DNA of 64,000 nucleotides from Brevibacterium zhoupengii (GTDB lineage: Bacteria > Actinomycetota > Actinomycetes > Actinomycetales > Brevibacteriaceae), in the NCBI RefSeq assembly GCF_021117425.1, contig NZ_CP088298.1:2294001-2358000 (forward strand). Direction: 5' to 3'. Position 1 is the stretch's first letter, and every line of letters starts with the position of its first letter. The notes beneath the pieces are model-generated. The model made no database searches. It was not told the origin of the DNA and was given only the letters and a program-made list of their open reading frames with translations. Shown piece after piece: positions 37,224 to 48,134 of the stretch. Position numbers and translations under genes: made by a program.

Positions 37224-38036
37224 CTACTGCTTCGGAGCTTTGCGCGGGCGAATGTTCTCCGAGCGCAGGGCGCGCTCCAGCAGTGCGTCGAACGAGGTCG
37301 CCACCTCTTCTGCCGGTTTTCCGGGCCAGGAATGAATCGGGCGAGCCGATCCCTGCGCCTGCTGCATCACTGCGCGCTCGGCCAGCGGGGGATTGAGGAC
37401 CAATGGCCCGAACATCTCCCGCATCTCTGAGATCCGATAGTCATGCTCGTTGGACCCGGCACGCACCCTGTTGACCACAAGACCCAGTGGCTGGATATCC
37501 GAGGTGCCACGCTGGCGCAGTTCATCCGCGGCTCGCAGGGCGCGATCGGCTGCAGCGACCGAAAACAGACTGGGCTCAGTCACCACAGCCACACGATTGC
37601 TGGCCGTCCACGCGGTGCGTGTGAGTCCGTTGAGGCTCGGCGGACAGTCGATGAGCACGAGTCGATAGCCCTTGGCCACCCGACTCAACGCGTCTTCAAG
37701 CCGCCGGAGGTACCGCTCAGACAGCGAGGGCCGATCGAACTCCGCGGCCCTGGGGGAGCCGGAGATCACATCGAGGTGTCCGAGCTTATCGCCCACCCAC
37801 CCGGAGGGGATGATCGCCTCGGACAGGATTTTCTGGGACTTAGGAGCAGCGAGCACATCGGCGATGTCGACGCGTGTCGACGTCGGAACATCAAGGCCGG
37901 TCGAGGAGTCCGCTTGCGGATCCATGTCGACGACCAAGGTCGGAATTCCCCGGTTGTATGCGGCCGAGGCAAGACCGAGTGTCACGGACGTCTTACCGAC
38001 TCCGCCTTTGAGGCTGCTGATACTTAGGACAAGCAC
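37224..38036 (-). CDS. orphan ParA-family ATPase
   Basis: 270 residues with the deviant Walker A 'SSLKGGVGKTS' (Lys10, Lys15), 'VVDMDPQADSS' and 'LVLIDCPPSLNG'. No parB or parS-like site is seen next to it, so it is not the chromosome segregation ParA. Orphan ParA proteins of actinobacteria such as PldP act in division or positioning. Proximity to ftsR fits but does not prove this. The GTG is preceded by TAACGT ending 6 bases upstream, leaving no room for a ribosome-binding site. It is divergent from pyc. Confidence 0.88.
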   Translation of the reverse strand: MLVLSISSLKGGVGKTSVTLGLASAAYNRGIPTLVVDMDPQADSSTGLDVPTSTRVDIADVLAAPKSQKILSEAIIPSGWVGDKLGHLDVISGSPRAAEFDRPSLSERYLRRLEDALSRVAKGYRLVLIDCPPSLNGLTRTAWTASNRVAVVTEPSLFSVAAADRALRAADELRQRGTSDIQPLGLVVNRVRAGSNEHDYRISEMREMFGPLVLNPPLAERAVMQQAQGSARPIHSWPGKPAEEVATSFDALLERALRSENIRPRKAPKQ

Positions 38037-38042
38037 TCTCCT

Positions 38043-38052
38043 ACGTTAACGT
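38043..38052 (-). promoter_or_regulatory. -10 element of parA-like gene within a palindrome
   Basis: The 10-base palindrome ACGTTAACGT contains TAACGT (minus strand) ending 6 bases before GTG 38036. This is consistent with a leaderless start; the palindrome might also bind a regulator. Confidence 0.4.
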
Positions 38053-38172
38053 ATCCGGCCCGGCTGAGCTGTCACGACCACGCCGGGCGTGGCAGTCGGG
38101 TGAAAATGGGACCCCCTGTATTCGAGTGGCATAGGTCACTGAGTAGAGTGGTTCCTCGACAGCCCGTCGACT

Positions 38173-38188
38173 ATCGCCTGAAGGCGAT
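38173..38188 (+). promoter_or_regulatory. small hairpin in pyc leader
   Basis: ATCGCC-TGAA-GGCGAT lies 23 bases before the pyc start. TAGAGT upstream (about 38142-38147) may be its -10, so the hairpin would lie in the 5' leader. Function unknown. Confidence 0.25.
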
Positions 38189-38211
38189 CGATACAGAAGT
38201 GAGAGACACAG

Positions 38212-41605
<3,394 letters not shown>

Positions 41606-41613
<8 letters not shown>

Positions 41614-42112
41614 ACGCGACATCCGCCTGTGGGGTGATCCGGTGCTGCGCAGTCCGTGCGCGCCGGTCACTGTCTTCGATGAGGGGCTGAGAGCATTAGC
41701 CCACGACCTCGTGGACACGTCCCTGCCGGAGGGCCGGGCAGCCGTGGCGGCGCCGCAGATCGGCGTCGGTGTGCGGGCATTCGGATACGATCTCGACGGC
41801 CGAACGGGGTATGTCATCAACCCCGAGGTCGTCGAGGTCGGCGGGGAGCTGCGCGATATCGAAGAGGGCTGCCTGTCTGTCCCCGGGCTGTTCTTCCCCA
41901 CACCGCGCTACGAGTTCGCTCGTGTGCGCGGTGTGGATGCGGAGAACTCACCCGTGGAGATCTCCGGCACCGAGGTCTTCGCCCAGATGCTCCAGCACGA
42001 GGTCGCTCATCTCGATGGTCAGGTCTACGTTCAGACACTTCCCAAGGAGCGTCGCCGAGAGGCGATGAAGGCCATCCGCGGCTCTGACTGGTTCCTCGCC
42101 AGGCAGCCGTAA
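41606..42112 (+). CDS. def: peptide deformylase
   Basis: 168 residues with the three metal-site motifs 'AAVAAPQIGVG', 'EGCLSVPG' (Cys89) and 'QHEVAHLDG' (His131, Glu132, His135). It removes the formyl group from new proteins. It overlaps pyc by 8 bases, so translation is probably coupled. Its role has no clear link to pyc, and another def copy may exist elsewhere in the genome. Confidence 0.94.
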
Positions 42113-42154
42113 CCAACAACGACGAATCACCACTGCAACAAAAAGGAGCACCAG

Positions 42155-43009
42155 ATGAGCATTCAACGCACTGCAGTCATCGGAAGCGGACTCATGGGAG
42201 CAGGCATCGCCGAGGTGCTGGCAAAGTCAGGTCTCGACGTCATCGTCCGAGAGATCAACGACGAAGCGTCAGCAGCTGGTCGTGCTCGCATTGAGAAGTC
42301 CCTGGCCCGTGCGGTCGAGAAGGGAAAGCTCGATGCTCAGGCCCGTGACGAGGCGATGGGCAGGCTGCGCTTCACCACCGACATCGGCGAACTCGCCGAT
42401 CGTCAGCTGGTCATCGAGGCCGCAAGCGAGAACGAGGACATCAAGAAGTCGATCTTCGCCGAGCTCGACAAGGTCGTGACCGATCCCGATGCGATCCTCG
42501 CCTCCAACACCTCGTCGATGCCGATCATCAGATTCGCACAATCGACGTCACGTCCGGAGCGGGTGCTCGGGGTTCACTTCTTCAACCCGGCACCGGTCCA
42601 GCCCCTGGTTGAGATCGTCTCCTCCGTGCTCACCGCCGATTCGGTGCGTGATTCGGTCACGGAGTTCGTCGCCGAGGTGCTGGGCAAGAACCCGATCCAA
42701 GCGCAGGACCGTCCCGGGTTCATCGTCAATGCACTGCTCATCCCGTATCTGTGCAGCGCCATCCGCATGCTCGAAGCGGGTTACGCCACCAAGGAAGACA
42801 TCGACGCCGGAATGGTGGGCGGCTGCGCGCACCCGATGGGGCCGATCAAGCTTGCCGACATGGTCGGGCTCGACACCTGCCTGTACGCGGCTGAGAGCAT
42901 CTACACGGAGACCGGCGATCCTGCGTCGAAGCCTCCAGTGCTGCTCTCGCGCATGGTCGATGCGGGTCTGCTCGGAGTCAAGTCCGGCCGCGGCTTCTAC
43001 GAATACTGA
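42155..43009 (+). CDS. 3-hydroxybutyryl-CoA dehydrogenase
   Basis: 284 residues. The N-terminal NAD-binding domain has 'AVIGSGLMGAGIAEVLAKSG'; catalytic residues lie in 'SNTSSMPI', 'VHFFNPAPVQPLVEI' (His) and the C-terminal 'GPIKLADMVGLDT'. It is the stand-alone HAD/PaaH/FadB2 type, oxidising 3-hydroxyacyl-CoA in fatty acid, butyrate or phenylacetate breakdown. AAAGGAG lies about 7 bases before the ATG. It follows def after 42 bases and ends in a strong terminator. Confidence 0.92.
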   Translation: MSIQRTAVIGSGLMGAGIAEVLAKSGLDVIVREINDEASAAGRARIEKSLARAVEKGKLDAQARDEAMGRLRFTTDIGELADRQLVIEAASENEDIKKSIFAELDKVVTDPDAILASNTSSMPIIRFAQSTSRPERVLGVHFFNPAPVQPLVEIVSSVLTADSVRDSVTEFVAEVLGKNPIQAQDRPGFIVNALLIPYLCSAIRMLEAGYATKEDIDAGMVGGCAHPMGPIKLADMVGLDTCLYAAESIYTETGDPASKPPVLLSRMVDAGLLGVKSGRGFYEY

Positions 43010-43032
43010 GGCCAGAGGCACCAGCGCAGACA

Positions 43033-43072
43033 AAGAACTCCTGGTCGGTGATTGCACCGACCAGGAGTTCTT
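43033..43072. terminator. bidirectional terminator
   Basis: 18-bp perfect inverted repeat (AAGAACTCCTGGTCGGTG and complement) around ATTG, between the converging 3-hydroxybutyryl-CoA dehydrogenase and aminotransferase genes. Confidence 0.92.
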
Positions 43073-43104
43073 GTATTCAGGCCGCGCAGCGCGAAGCGCC
43101 GACT

Positions 43105-44364
43105 TCAGCCGGCGAGGAGCTTCTCATAGCTGGCGAGCTTCACACAGGCCACGAGTCCCTGCGCAGCCAGTTCCACGTCTTCGACCGTCGGCATGGTCGG
43201 AGCGATGCGGATGACGTTGTTGTGCGGATCCAAACCATAGGGATGGGTGGCACCAGCCGGTGTCAGCTTCACCCCCGCCTCGGCGGCCAGCTTCACGATC
43301 CGGTCCGCAGTGCCCTCCAATGTGGTCAACGTGATGAAGTACCCGCCGTCCGGGTGGGTCCACTGAGCCAGGTCGGTACCGCCCAATTCCCGTTCCAAGG
43401 TGTCGAGCACCGCGTCGAACTTCGGTGCGATGATCTGCGCGTGCTGGCGCATGTGCTCCTCGACTCCCTCCGGGGTGGCGAAGAAGCGCAGATGACGCAG
43501 TTGGTTGACCTTGTCAGGTCCGATGGAGATCTTCGAGAGATTCGAGCGGATCCAATCAGTGGTCTCCGGGCCCCCACCGAAGAAGGAGACACCGGCACCG
43601 GCATGGGTGATCTTCGAGGTCGAAGCGAAGATCCACGGGCGTTCCGGATGTCCGGCCTTGGCACAGATGTCGAGGATGTCGAGAACCTCGGGATGCTCGT
43701 CCCGGAGGTGATGGAGTCCGTACGCGTTGTCCCACAGCAGAGTGAAGTCGGGTGCCGCTGCCGGCATCGCCGCGAGCTCTTTGGCTCGTTCTTCGGTGAT
43801 GGTGATGCCTGTCGGGTTCGAGTACATCGGCACCAACCACATTCCCTTGACCGACTCATCCTCTGCCAGACGCTGAGCCTCGGCGACGACCGGACCCTGT
43901 GAGTCCATGGGAATGCTGAGGAGCTCGAAGCCCAGCGACTCGGCCAACGTGAAGTGGCGGTCGTAGCCGGGGACCGGGCAGATGAGCTTGTGAGGTCCCT
44001 GGCCCCAGGGTCGTGAGTCACCGACGGTGCCGTGCATGATCGCAAAGGTCAGAGCCTGGGCCATGAGGGTCAGTGAGGCGTTTCCACCAGCAAGAAGTTG
44101 GTTCGCAGGAACCTTGAGCAGCGGGGAGAAGAGCTCACGCAGCTCGACGATTCCGTCCAGCCCGCCATAGTTGCGGGTATCGACCCCGCCGGGAGTCATC
44201 ACGTCATCGGGTGTCACCGCTGTCAGAAGATCTGCCGCCAGGTCGAGTTGCGCACTTGCCGGCTTGCCTCGGGTGATATCGAGCTTCAACCCGCGGGAAG
44301 CGAATTCCTCATAGGCGCCAGAAGCGCTCTCCAGCTCTGCCTGCAGCTCGGGCGTGGGGGACAT
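43105..44364 (-). CDS. aspT: aspartate aminotransferase, AspT (Ic) type
   Basis: 419 residues. The pyridoxal-phosphate aminotransferase fold is clear: 'GGNASLTLMAQAL', 'YSNPTGITIT', 'LLWDNAYGLHHL' and the Schiff-base Lys in 'FASTSKITHAGAGVSFFGG'. The N-terminal 'LDITRGKPASAQLDL' and the overall pattern match the group Ic aspartate transaminase family (AspT of Corynebacterium), which differs from classical AspC. It interconverts aspartate and oxaloacetate, so it can use the oxaloacetate made by the nearby pyruvate carboxylase. ATG start with AAGGAG close by. Confidence 0.88.
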   Translation of the reverse strand: MSPTPELQAELESASGAYEEFASRGLKLDITRGKPASAQLDLAADLLTAVTPDDVMTPGGVDTRNYGGLDGIVELRELFSPLLKVPANQLLAGGNASLTLMAQALTFAIMHGTVGDSRPWGQGPHKLICPVPGYDRHFTLAESLGFELLSIPMDSQGPVVAEAQRLAEDESVKGMWLVPMYSNPTGITITEERAKELAAMPAAAPDFTLLWDNAYGLHHLRDEHPEVLDILDICAKAGHPERPWIFASTSKITHAGAGVSFFGGGPETTDWIRSNLSKISIGPDKVNQLRHLRFFATPEGVEEHMRQHAQIIAPKFDAVLDTLERELGGTDLAQWTHPDGGYFITLTTLEGTADRIVKLAAEAGVKLTPAGATHPYGLDPHNNVIRIAPTMPTVEDVELAAQGLVACVKLASYEKLLAG

Positions 44365-44581
44365 CGATGCTCCTTGTCACTGTTGTTTGACCGGTACGTC
44401 TATCCTAGTCACTTCCCGACCCGGGCGCGGGAGCCGCCCTTCCACGAGAACAGGCCGCCGAGAGCTGCACAGCCTCGGGTGCAGGGCAGAAGGGACAGAA
44501 ATACCGCAGGTGAGTCGAATTTCGGAGACGGGATAGAGTTGTCCTCGATCATTGAACTTCACGAATCGGGGTGGGCGAACT

Positions 44582-45301
44582 GTGAGACCACGCGCGCAAT
44601 CGGCCCACGGGCGCAGCTTCGGTCGACTGGCCGGCGTCTATGACGAAGTGCGCCCACGCTATCCCGATGCCGCCATCGACATTGCGACCACTGAGTGGAA
44701 CGGACTCGACGTCTGCGATCTGGGTGCGGGAACGGGCATCCTCAGTCGTGCTCTGCTCGATCGGGGAGCCAACCTCATCGCCGTCGATCCCGACGAAGAG
44801 GCGTTGGAGAGCAATCCTGCGCAGAGCATCAGCGGCAGCGCCGAGGACACCCTGCTGCCAGACGACTGCGTCGATGTCGTGACCGTGGCACAGGCCTGGC
44901 ACTGGTTCGACGAAACGACTGCGGCGCTTGAGATCTCACGCATCCTGCGACCGGGCGGACGGTTGCTCATCCTCATCAACCAACTCGACGTCCGCGTCGA
45001 CTGGGTGCTGCGCCTGAGCCGGATCATGCATGCCGGGGACGTATATCGCCCCGCGTTCCGACCGAGCCCGGCCGGGTTCGAACTCGTCGCTCATGAGCTG
45101 GTCGAATTCTCCACTCCACTCACTGTGGACGGAATCGTCGACCTGGCTCGCACCCGTTCCTATTGGCTGCGCTCGAACCAGGGGACCAGAGCCAGAGTCG
45201 AGGCCAACCTGCGCGAGTACTTCACCCTTGAGCACCCCGTCGACGGAACGCTGGAACTGCCCTATATGTGCCTGGCGTATGTGCTCAAGTCGGTTGCCTG
45301 A
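44582..45301 (+). CDS. class I SAM-dependent methyltransferase
   Basis: 239 residues from GTG 44582. Motif I is 'VCDLGAGTGILSRALL' and the acidic loop is 'LIAVDPDEEAL'. 'FGRLAGVYDEVRPRYP' and 'VAQAWHWFDETTAALEISRILRPGG' are typical of the methyltransferase-11 group with an unknown small-molecule substrate. A TTG at 44552 would add ten residues, but GGGTGGG lies about 5 bases before the GTG. It converges with the hsp20 gene. Confidence 0.85.
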   Translation: MRPRAQSAHGRSFGRLAGVYDEVRPRYPDAAIDIATTEWNGLDVCDLGAGTGILSRALLDRGANLIAVDPDEEALESNPAQSISGSAEDTLLPDDCVDVVTVAQAWHWFDETTAALEISRILRPGGRLLILINQLDVRVDWVLRLSRIMHAGDVYRPAFRPSPAGFELVAHELVEFSTPLTVDGIVDLARTRSYWLRSNQGTRARVEANLREYFTLEHPVDGTLELPYMCLAYVLKSVA

Positions 45302-45360
45302 TTGGTTGCCTGTCCAGTTCTTCTCGTTGTTGTTCGGTCAGGGTACTGCGTGAATGCATA

Positions 45361-45418
45361 GAACTGCTCCCCAGTAGTTGGTGTCTGATTTCTCAGTCCA
45401 ACTTCTGGGGAGCAGTTC
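45361..45418. repeat. 21-bp inverted repeat with 16-base loop (terminator or IS end remnant)
   Basis: GAACTGCTCCCCAGTAGTTGG (left) and its complement with one mismatch (right arm 45398-45418). The arms, read inward as TGAACTGCTCCCC-AGAAGTTGGAC, resemble the ends of IS3-family elements, whereas the position between converging genes suits a terminator. The loop is longer than in other terminators of this window. Confidence 0.6.
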
Positions 45419-45496
45419 AACCAGTGGGTGCAGCCCGCTTCTCACGGTTGAATGCGTCGTGTGAGTTGAGTCCCTCACAACGGAGCAGTCAGTCGA

Positions 45497-45961
45497 TCAG
45501 GCTCCTGCCGGATCCTCATCACGGACCGGAGAGGTTTCGACAACCTCGGTGGCTCTGGTCGGGTTGGAGTGCGAGACATTGATCTTGCGGGGCCGAGCTT
45601 CCTCCGCCACCGGGATGGTCAATGTCAGCACACCGTCCTGGTAGTCAGCCTGGATCCGGTCGAGTGCGACTCGATTGCCCAGGGTGAGCTGGCGTGCGTA
45701 GGTGCCAGTCGTCCGTTCCCGGGTCAGCCATTTCACATCCTTGTCCGCCACCTCGGACTGCCGCTGAGCGCGAACGGTCAGCGTACGATCCTCAACGTCG
45801 ACGTCGATGCTCGAGGGGTCAACACCCGGCATATCGATACGTGCGACGAAGACCTCTCCATCACGGTAGAGATCCATGGGAAGCGAAGTGGAGTTCGGGG
45901 TGCGAGTCACTTCCGAGAAGAATCGATCGAGGTCACGGATGGGGTCAAAACGTGTAGCCAT
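45497..45961 (-). CDS. small heat shock protein (Hsp20/alpha-crystallin)
   Basis: 154 residues. Alpha-crystallin domain about 38-135: 'ARIDMPGVDPSSIDVDVEDR' and 'YARQLTLGNRVALDRIQADY' with the terminal 'GVLTLTIPVAEEARPRKI'. It holds unfolding proteins in a refoldable state. It begins with 'MATRFDPIRDLDRFFSEV'. An HspR-type HAIR inverted repeat lies 26-46 bases upstream, so it should be induced by heat shock when HspR leaves the DNA. Confidence 0.95.
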   Translation of the reverse strand: MATRFDPIRDLDRFFSEVTRTPNSTSLPMDLYRDGEVFVARIDMPGVDPSSIDVDVEDRTLTVRAQRQSEVADKDVKWLTRERTTGTYARQLTLGNRVALDRIQADYQDGVLTLTIPVAEEARPRKINVSHSNPTRATEVVETSPVRDEDPAGA

Positions 45962-45986
45962 GAGCTTCCTTTCGTTAGGTCGTTAC

Positions 45987-46007
45987 ATTGAGTCAAACAC
46001 ACTCAAC
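45987..46007. promoter_or_regulatory. HAIR site (HspR operator) upstream of hsp20
   Basis: ATTGAGT-N7-ACTCAAC, matching the HspR-associated inverted repeat CTTGAGT-N7-ACTCAAG at all but the outermost base on each side. It overlaps the likely -35 region of hsp20 (TTGACT on the minus strand). Confidence 0.85.
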
Positions 46008-46044
46008 TTTGAAATGATTCCCATCTCATGAAATTCTCAGTCTC

Positions 46045-46980
46045 GTGAGTCTCACTCCGGTCCTCCTCGCCCTCGTTCCCGTCGCTGTTCTGATCTTCTT
46101 CGGCAGTGTGCTCAAAAGACTCCCAGGTTTCACCAATCCCGATTTCTGGTCAGGGGCCGAGAAACTCGCCTACTACTGCCTGCTGCCGGTGCTGCTGTTT
46201 ACCTCGGTCGCCGACGTCAGCGTCACACACGTTCCCCTCGGACGACTGACCGTGGGCCTCATCGCCCCGACTCTGCTCGTATCGATCCTCATCATCGTGC
46301 TGCGTCGGTACGTGGCTCGCGATCTTCCCTCATTCACCTCGGTGCTGCAGGGTGGAATCCGCTTCAACACCTATATCGGACTCTCGATTTCGGCCAGCAT
46401 GTTCGGACCCGAAGGGAGTGCCCTGGCCGCCATCGTGGCGGCCGTCCTCGTGCCCACGGTCAACATCATCTCCAGCCTGGGGTTCGAGTTTCTGCGCACC
46501 GGACCCAGCTCCGTGCTCGGAATCGTCCGCGTCATCGTGACGAACCCACTGGTGATCGGGTGTGCTGCAGGGGGAGCGTTCAACCTCACCGGAGCTCGCG
46601 TGCCCGATGTGCTCGACTCCGTGCTGTCACCATTGGCGTCCGCGGCCCTGCCGATCGGACTTCTATGTGTCGGCGCCGGTCTGCGAAGATTCCCGTTTCG
46701 CGCCCAAGTCGTGGGACTGGTCAATTCCACCGTGGCAAAGCTCATCGTCCTGCCTGCGGTGACTCTGCTCACTCTCCTCCTGCTCGACGTCCCCACCACG
46801 CCGGCGTTGGTGGCCATGATCTTCCAATCGATCGCCACGGCCAGCTCCGGCTATGTCATGGCGAGGCAGCTCGGCGGCAATTCGGAACTCATGGCCGCCC
46901 TCATCGCGGCCCAGACCGTGCTCATGCTCATCACTCTGCCCGTCGTCCTGCTCATTTCACAGGCAGTGCTCGGCACCTGA
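46045..46980 (+). CDS. AEC family transporter
   Basis: 311 residues with about ten hydrophobic helices. It has an inverted-repeat architecture: 'LAYYCLLPVLLFTSVADVS' in the first half and 'IFQSIATASSGYVMARQLGG' in the second, as in auxin efflux carrier-type proteins that move organic acids such as malate or malonate. Substrate unknown. The GTG start has no clear ribosome-binding site. It is divergent from hsp20 with 83 bases between, so the HAIR site could also affect it. Confidence 0.88.
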   Translation: MSLTPVLLALVPVAVLIFFGSVLKRLPGFTNPDFWSGAEKLAYYCLLPVLLFTSVADVSVTHVPLGRLTVGLIAPTLLVSILIIVLRRYVARDLPSFTSVLQGGIRFNTYIGLSISASMFGPEGSALAAIVAAVLVPTVNIISSLGFEFLRTGPSSVLGIVRVIVTNPLVIGCAAGGAFNLTGARVPDVLDSVLSPLASAALPIGLLCVGAGLRRFPFRAQVVGLVNSTVAKLIVLPAVTLLTLLLLDVPTTPALVAMIFQSIATASSGYVMARQLGGNSELMAALIAAQTVLMLITLPVVLLISQAVLGT

Positions 46981-47047
46981 GCGATTCGTCTGCCCTGGCA
47001 TCCGGCACTGCCGTCGACTGCGCGTACTGGAGACTCGGACACTGAAA

Positions 47048-47088
47048 CAGCGAATGGCCGAACCCTGTGCGGGTCCGGCCATTCGCTG
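47048..47088. terminator. bidirectional terminator
   Basis: 18-bp stem with one mismatch (CAGCGAATGGCCG... pairing with CGGCCATTCGCTG) around TGTGC, between the AEC transporter and ferritin genes, which converge. Confidence 0.88.
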
Positions 47089-47138
47089 CTGAGCCGACGG
47101 TGACTGCAGGTCACGCGTGGCAGATCATGATCTGTCGA

Positions 47139-47654
47139 TCACTCGTTGTCAGCCTTGATGTCAGGGTGACGTGATCCGAGCTCGGAATCGATCCGGAGCA
47201 GACCGGAACCGCTGTCGGCGACGTGCTCAAGGCGACCGATGATCTCAGAGATGGTCGATTCCTCTTCGACCTGCTCGTCGATGAACCAGTGCAGCAGCGG
47301 CAGGACGTCGAGATCGGTCTCCGACTGAGCAGTGCGGTAGAGGTTGCGAATCGATTCGGAGACCTTCTCCTCGTGGGCCAAGGCGGCCTTGAAGTAGTCG
47401 ATGGGCTGTGAGCCCGAGACCTTCGGGGCAGCGATGTCACCGATCTGCGGAGCGAAGCCACGATCCTGGCAGTGCTGAATGAATTTCGCGGCATGAACCT
47501 GCTCCTCCTCGGACTGCGCACGCATCCAGCGAGTCATTCCGGGAAGGTCGAGATCATCAAGCTGAATGGACAGCTGCAGGTAGACCATCGACGCTTCGAG
47601 CTCGAGAGTGACCTGCTCGCCGAGGACCTTCTGCATTGCGGGGCTCAACTGCAT
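47139..47654 (-). CDS. ferritin
   Basis: 171 residues, four-helix bundle. Ferroxidase residues include Glu18 in 'VTLELEASMVYLQLS', 'SEEEQVHAAKF' (Glu, His) and 'HWFIDEQVEEESTI'. It stores iron as a 24-mer and also protects from iron-driven oxidation. ATG 47654 is chosen because AAGGAG lies 6 bases upstream; the longer frame has no such signal. The heme-free ferritin type is favoured over bacterioferritin because no heme Met is obvious. Confidence 0.93.
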   Translation of the reverse strand: MQLSPAMQKVLGEQVTLELEASMVYLQLSIQLDDLDLPGMTRWMRAQSEEEQVHAAKFIQHCQDRGFAPQIGDIAAPKVSGSQPIDYFKAALAHEEKVSESIRNLYRTAQSETDLDVLPLLHWFIDEQVEEESTISEIIGRLEHVADSGSGLLRIDSELGSRHPDIKADNE

Positions 47655-47840
47655 ATGTTTCTCCTTCGCGATACGAGACGGATTCGTTCCGTCCTCATGT
47701 TCCATATCCTGACACCTTTTCTAGAACGGTTCCAGTGTGGGAAGGCTCGGCAAACAATGCTGAGGCATGGCATACCTGACCCAGCGGATTCGCTGCATCT
47801 GCCGATGTCGTGGCCATGGACACCGCGCCGGACCCGGTGC

Positions 47841-47852
47841 CAAGCTGGGTCC
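47841..47852 (+). promoter_or_regulatory. -10-like element of pterin dehydratase gene
   Basis: CAAGCT then GGGTCC directly before ATG 47853. It is the same 11-base string found before the RDD gene at 7765. No ribosome-binding site. Confidence 0.4.
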
Positions 47853-48134
47853 ATGCAGGATCGAATCGACGAACTCACACAATGGCAATCGACCGACGAC
47901 GCACTCCACGCACGATTCCTCACGGGATCCTTCGTCAGTGGAGTCACGTTCATCAACGCCATCGCCGAGGCAGCAGAAGCCGCAGGCCACCACCCGGACG
48001 TGGACCTGCGGTTCCCACACGTGGATATCTCACTGACCACCCATGACGCCGGGTCGATCACCGACAAAGACATCGACTTGGCCACTGAGATCTCCCAGAT
48101 CGCGAAGGATCAGGGCATCGACGCAGCCAACTGA
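47853..48134 (+). CDS. 4a-hydroxytetrahydrobiopterin dehydratase
   Basis: 93 residues, the normal size for pterin-4a-carbinolamine dehydratase. The active-site pattern 'EAAGHHPDVDLRFPHVDISLTTHDAGSIT' (given here only in part: 'AGHHPDVDLRFPHVDISL') holds the catalytic histidines. It recycles the oxidised cofactor of aromatic amino acid hydroxylases or repairs damaged molybdopterin-related pterins. ATG 47853 fits the usual start; the longer upstream frame runs antisense to ferritin. It overlaps the end of the opposite amidase gene by 25 bases. Confidence 0.9.
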   Translation: MQDRIDELTQWQSTDDALHARFLTGSFVSGVTFINAIAEAAEAAGHHPDVDLRFPHVDISLTTHDAGSITDKDIDLATEISQIAKDQGIDAAN

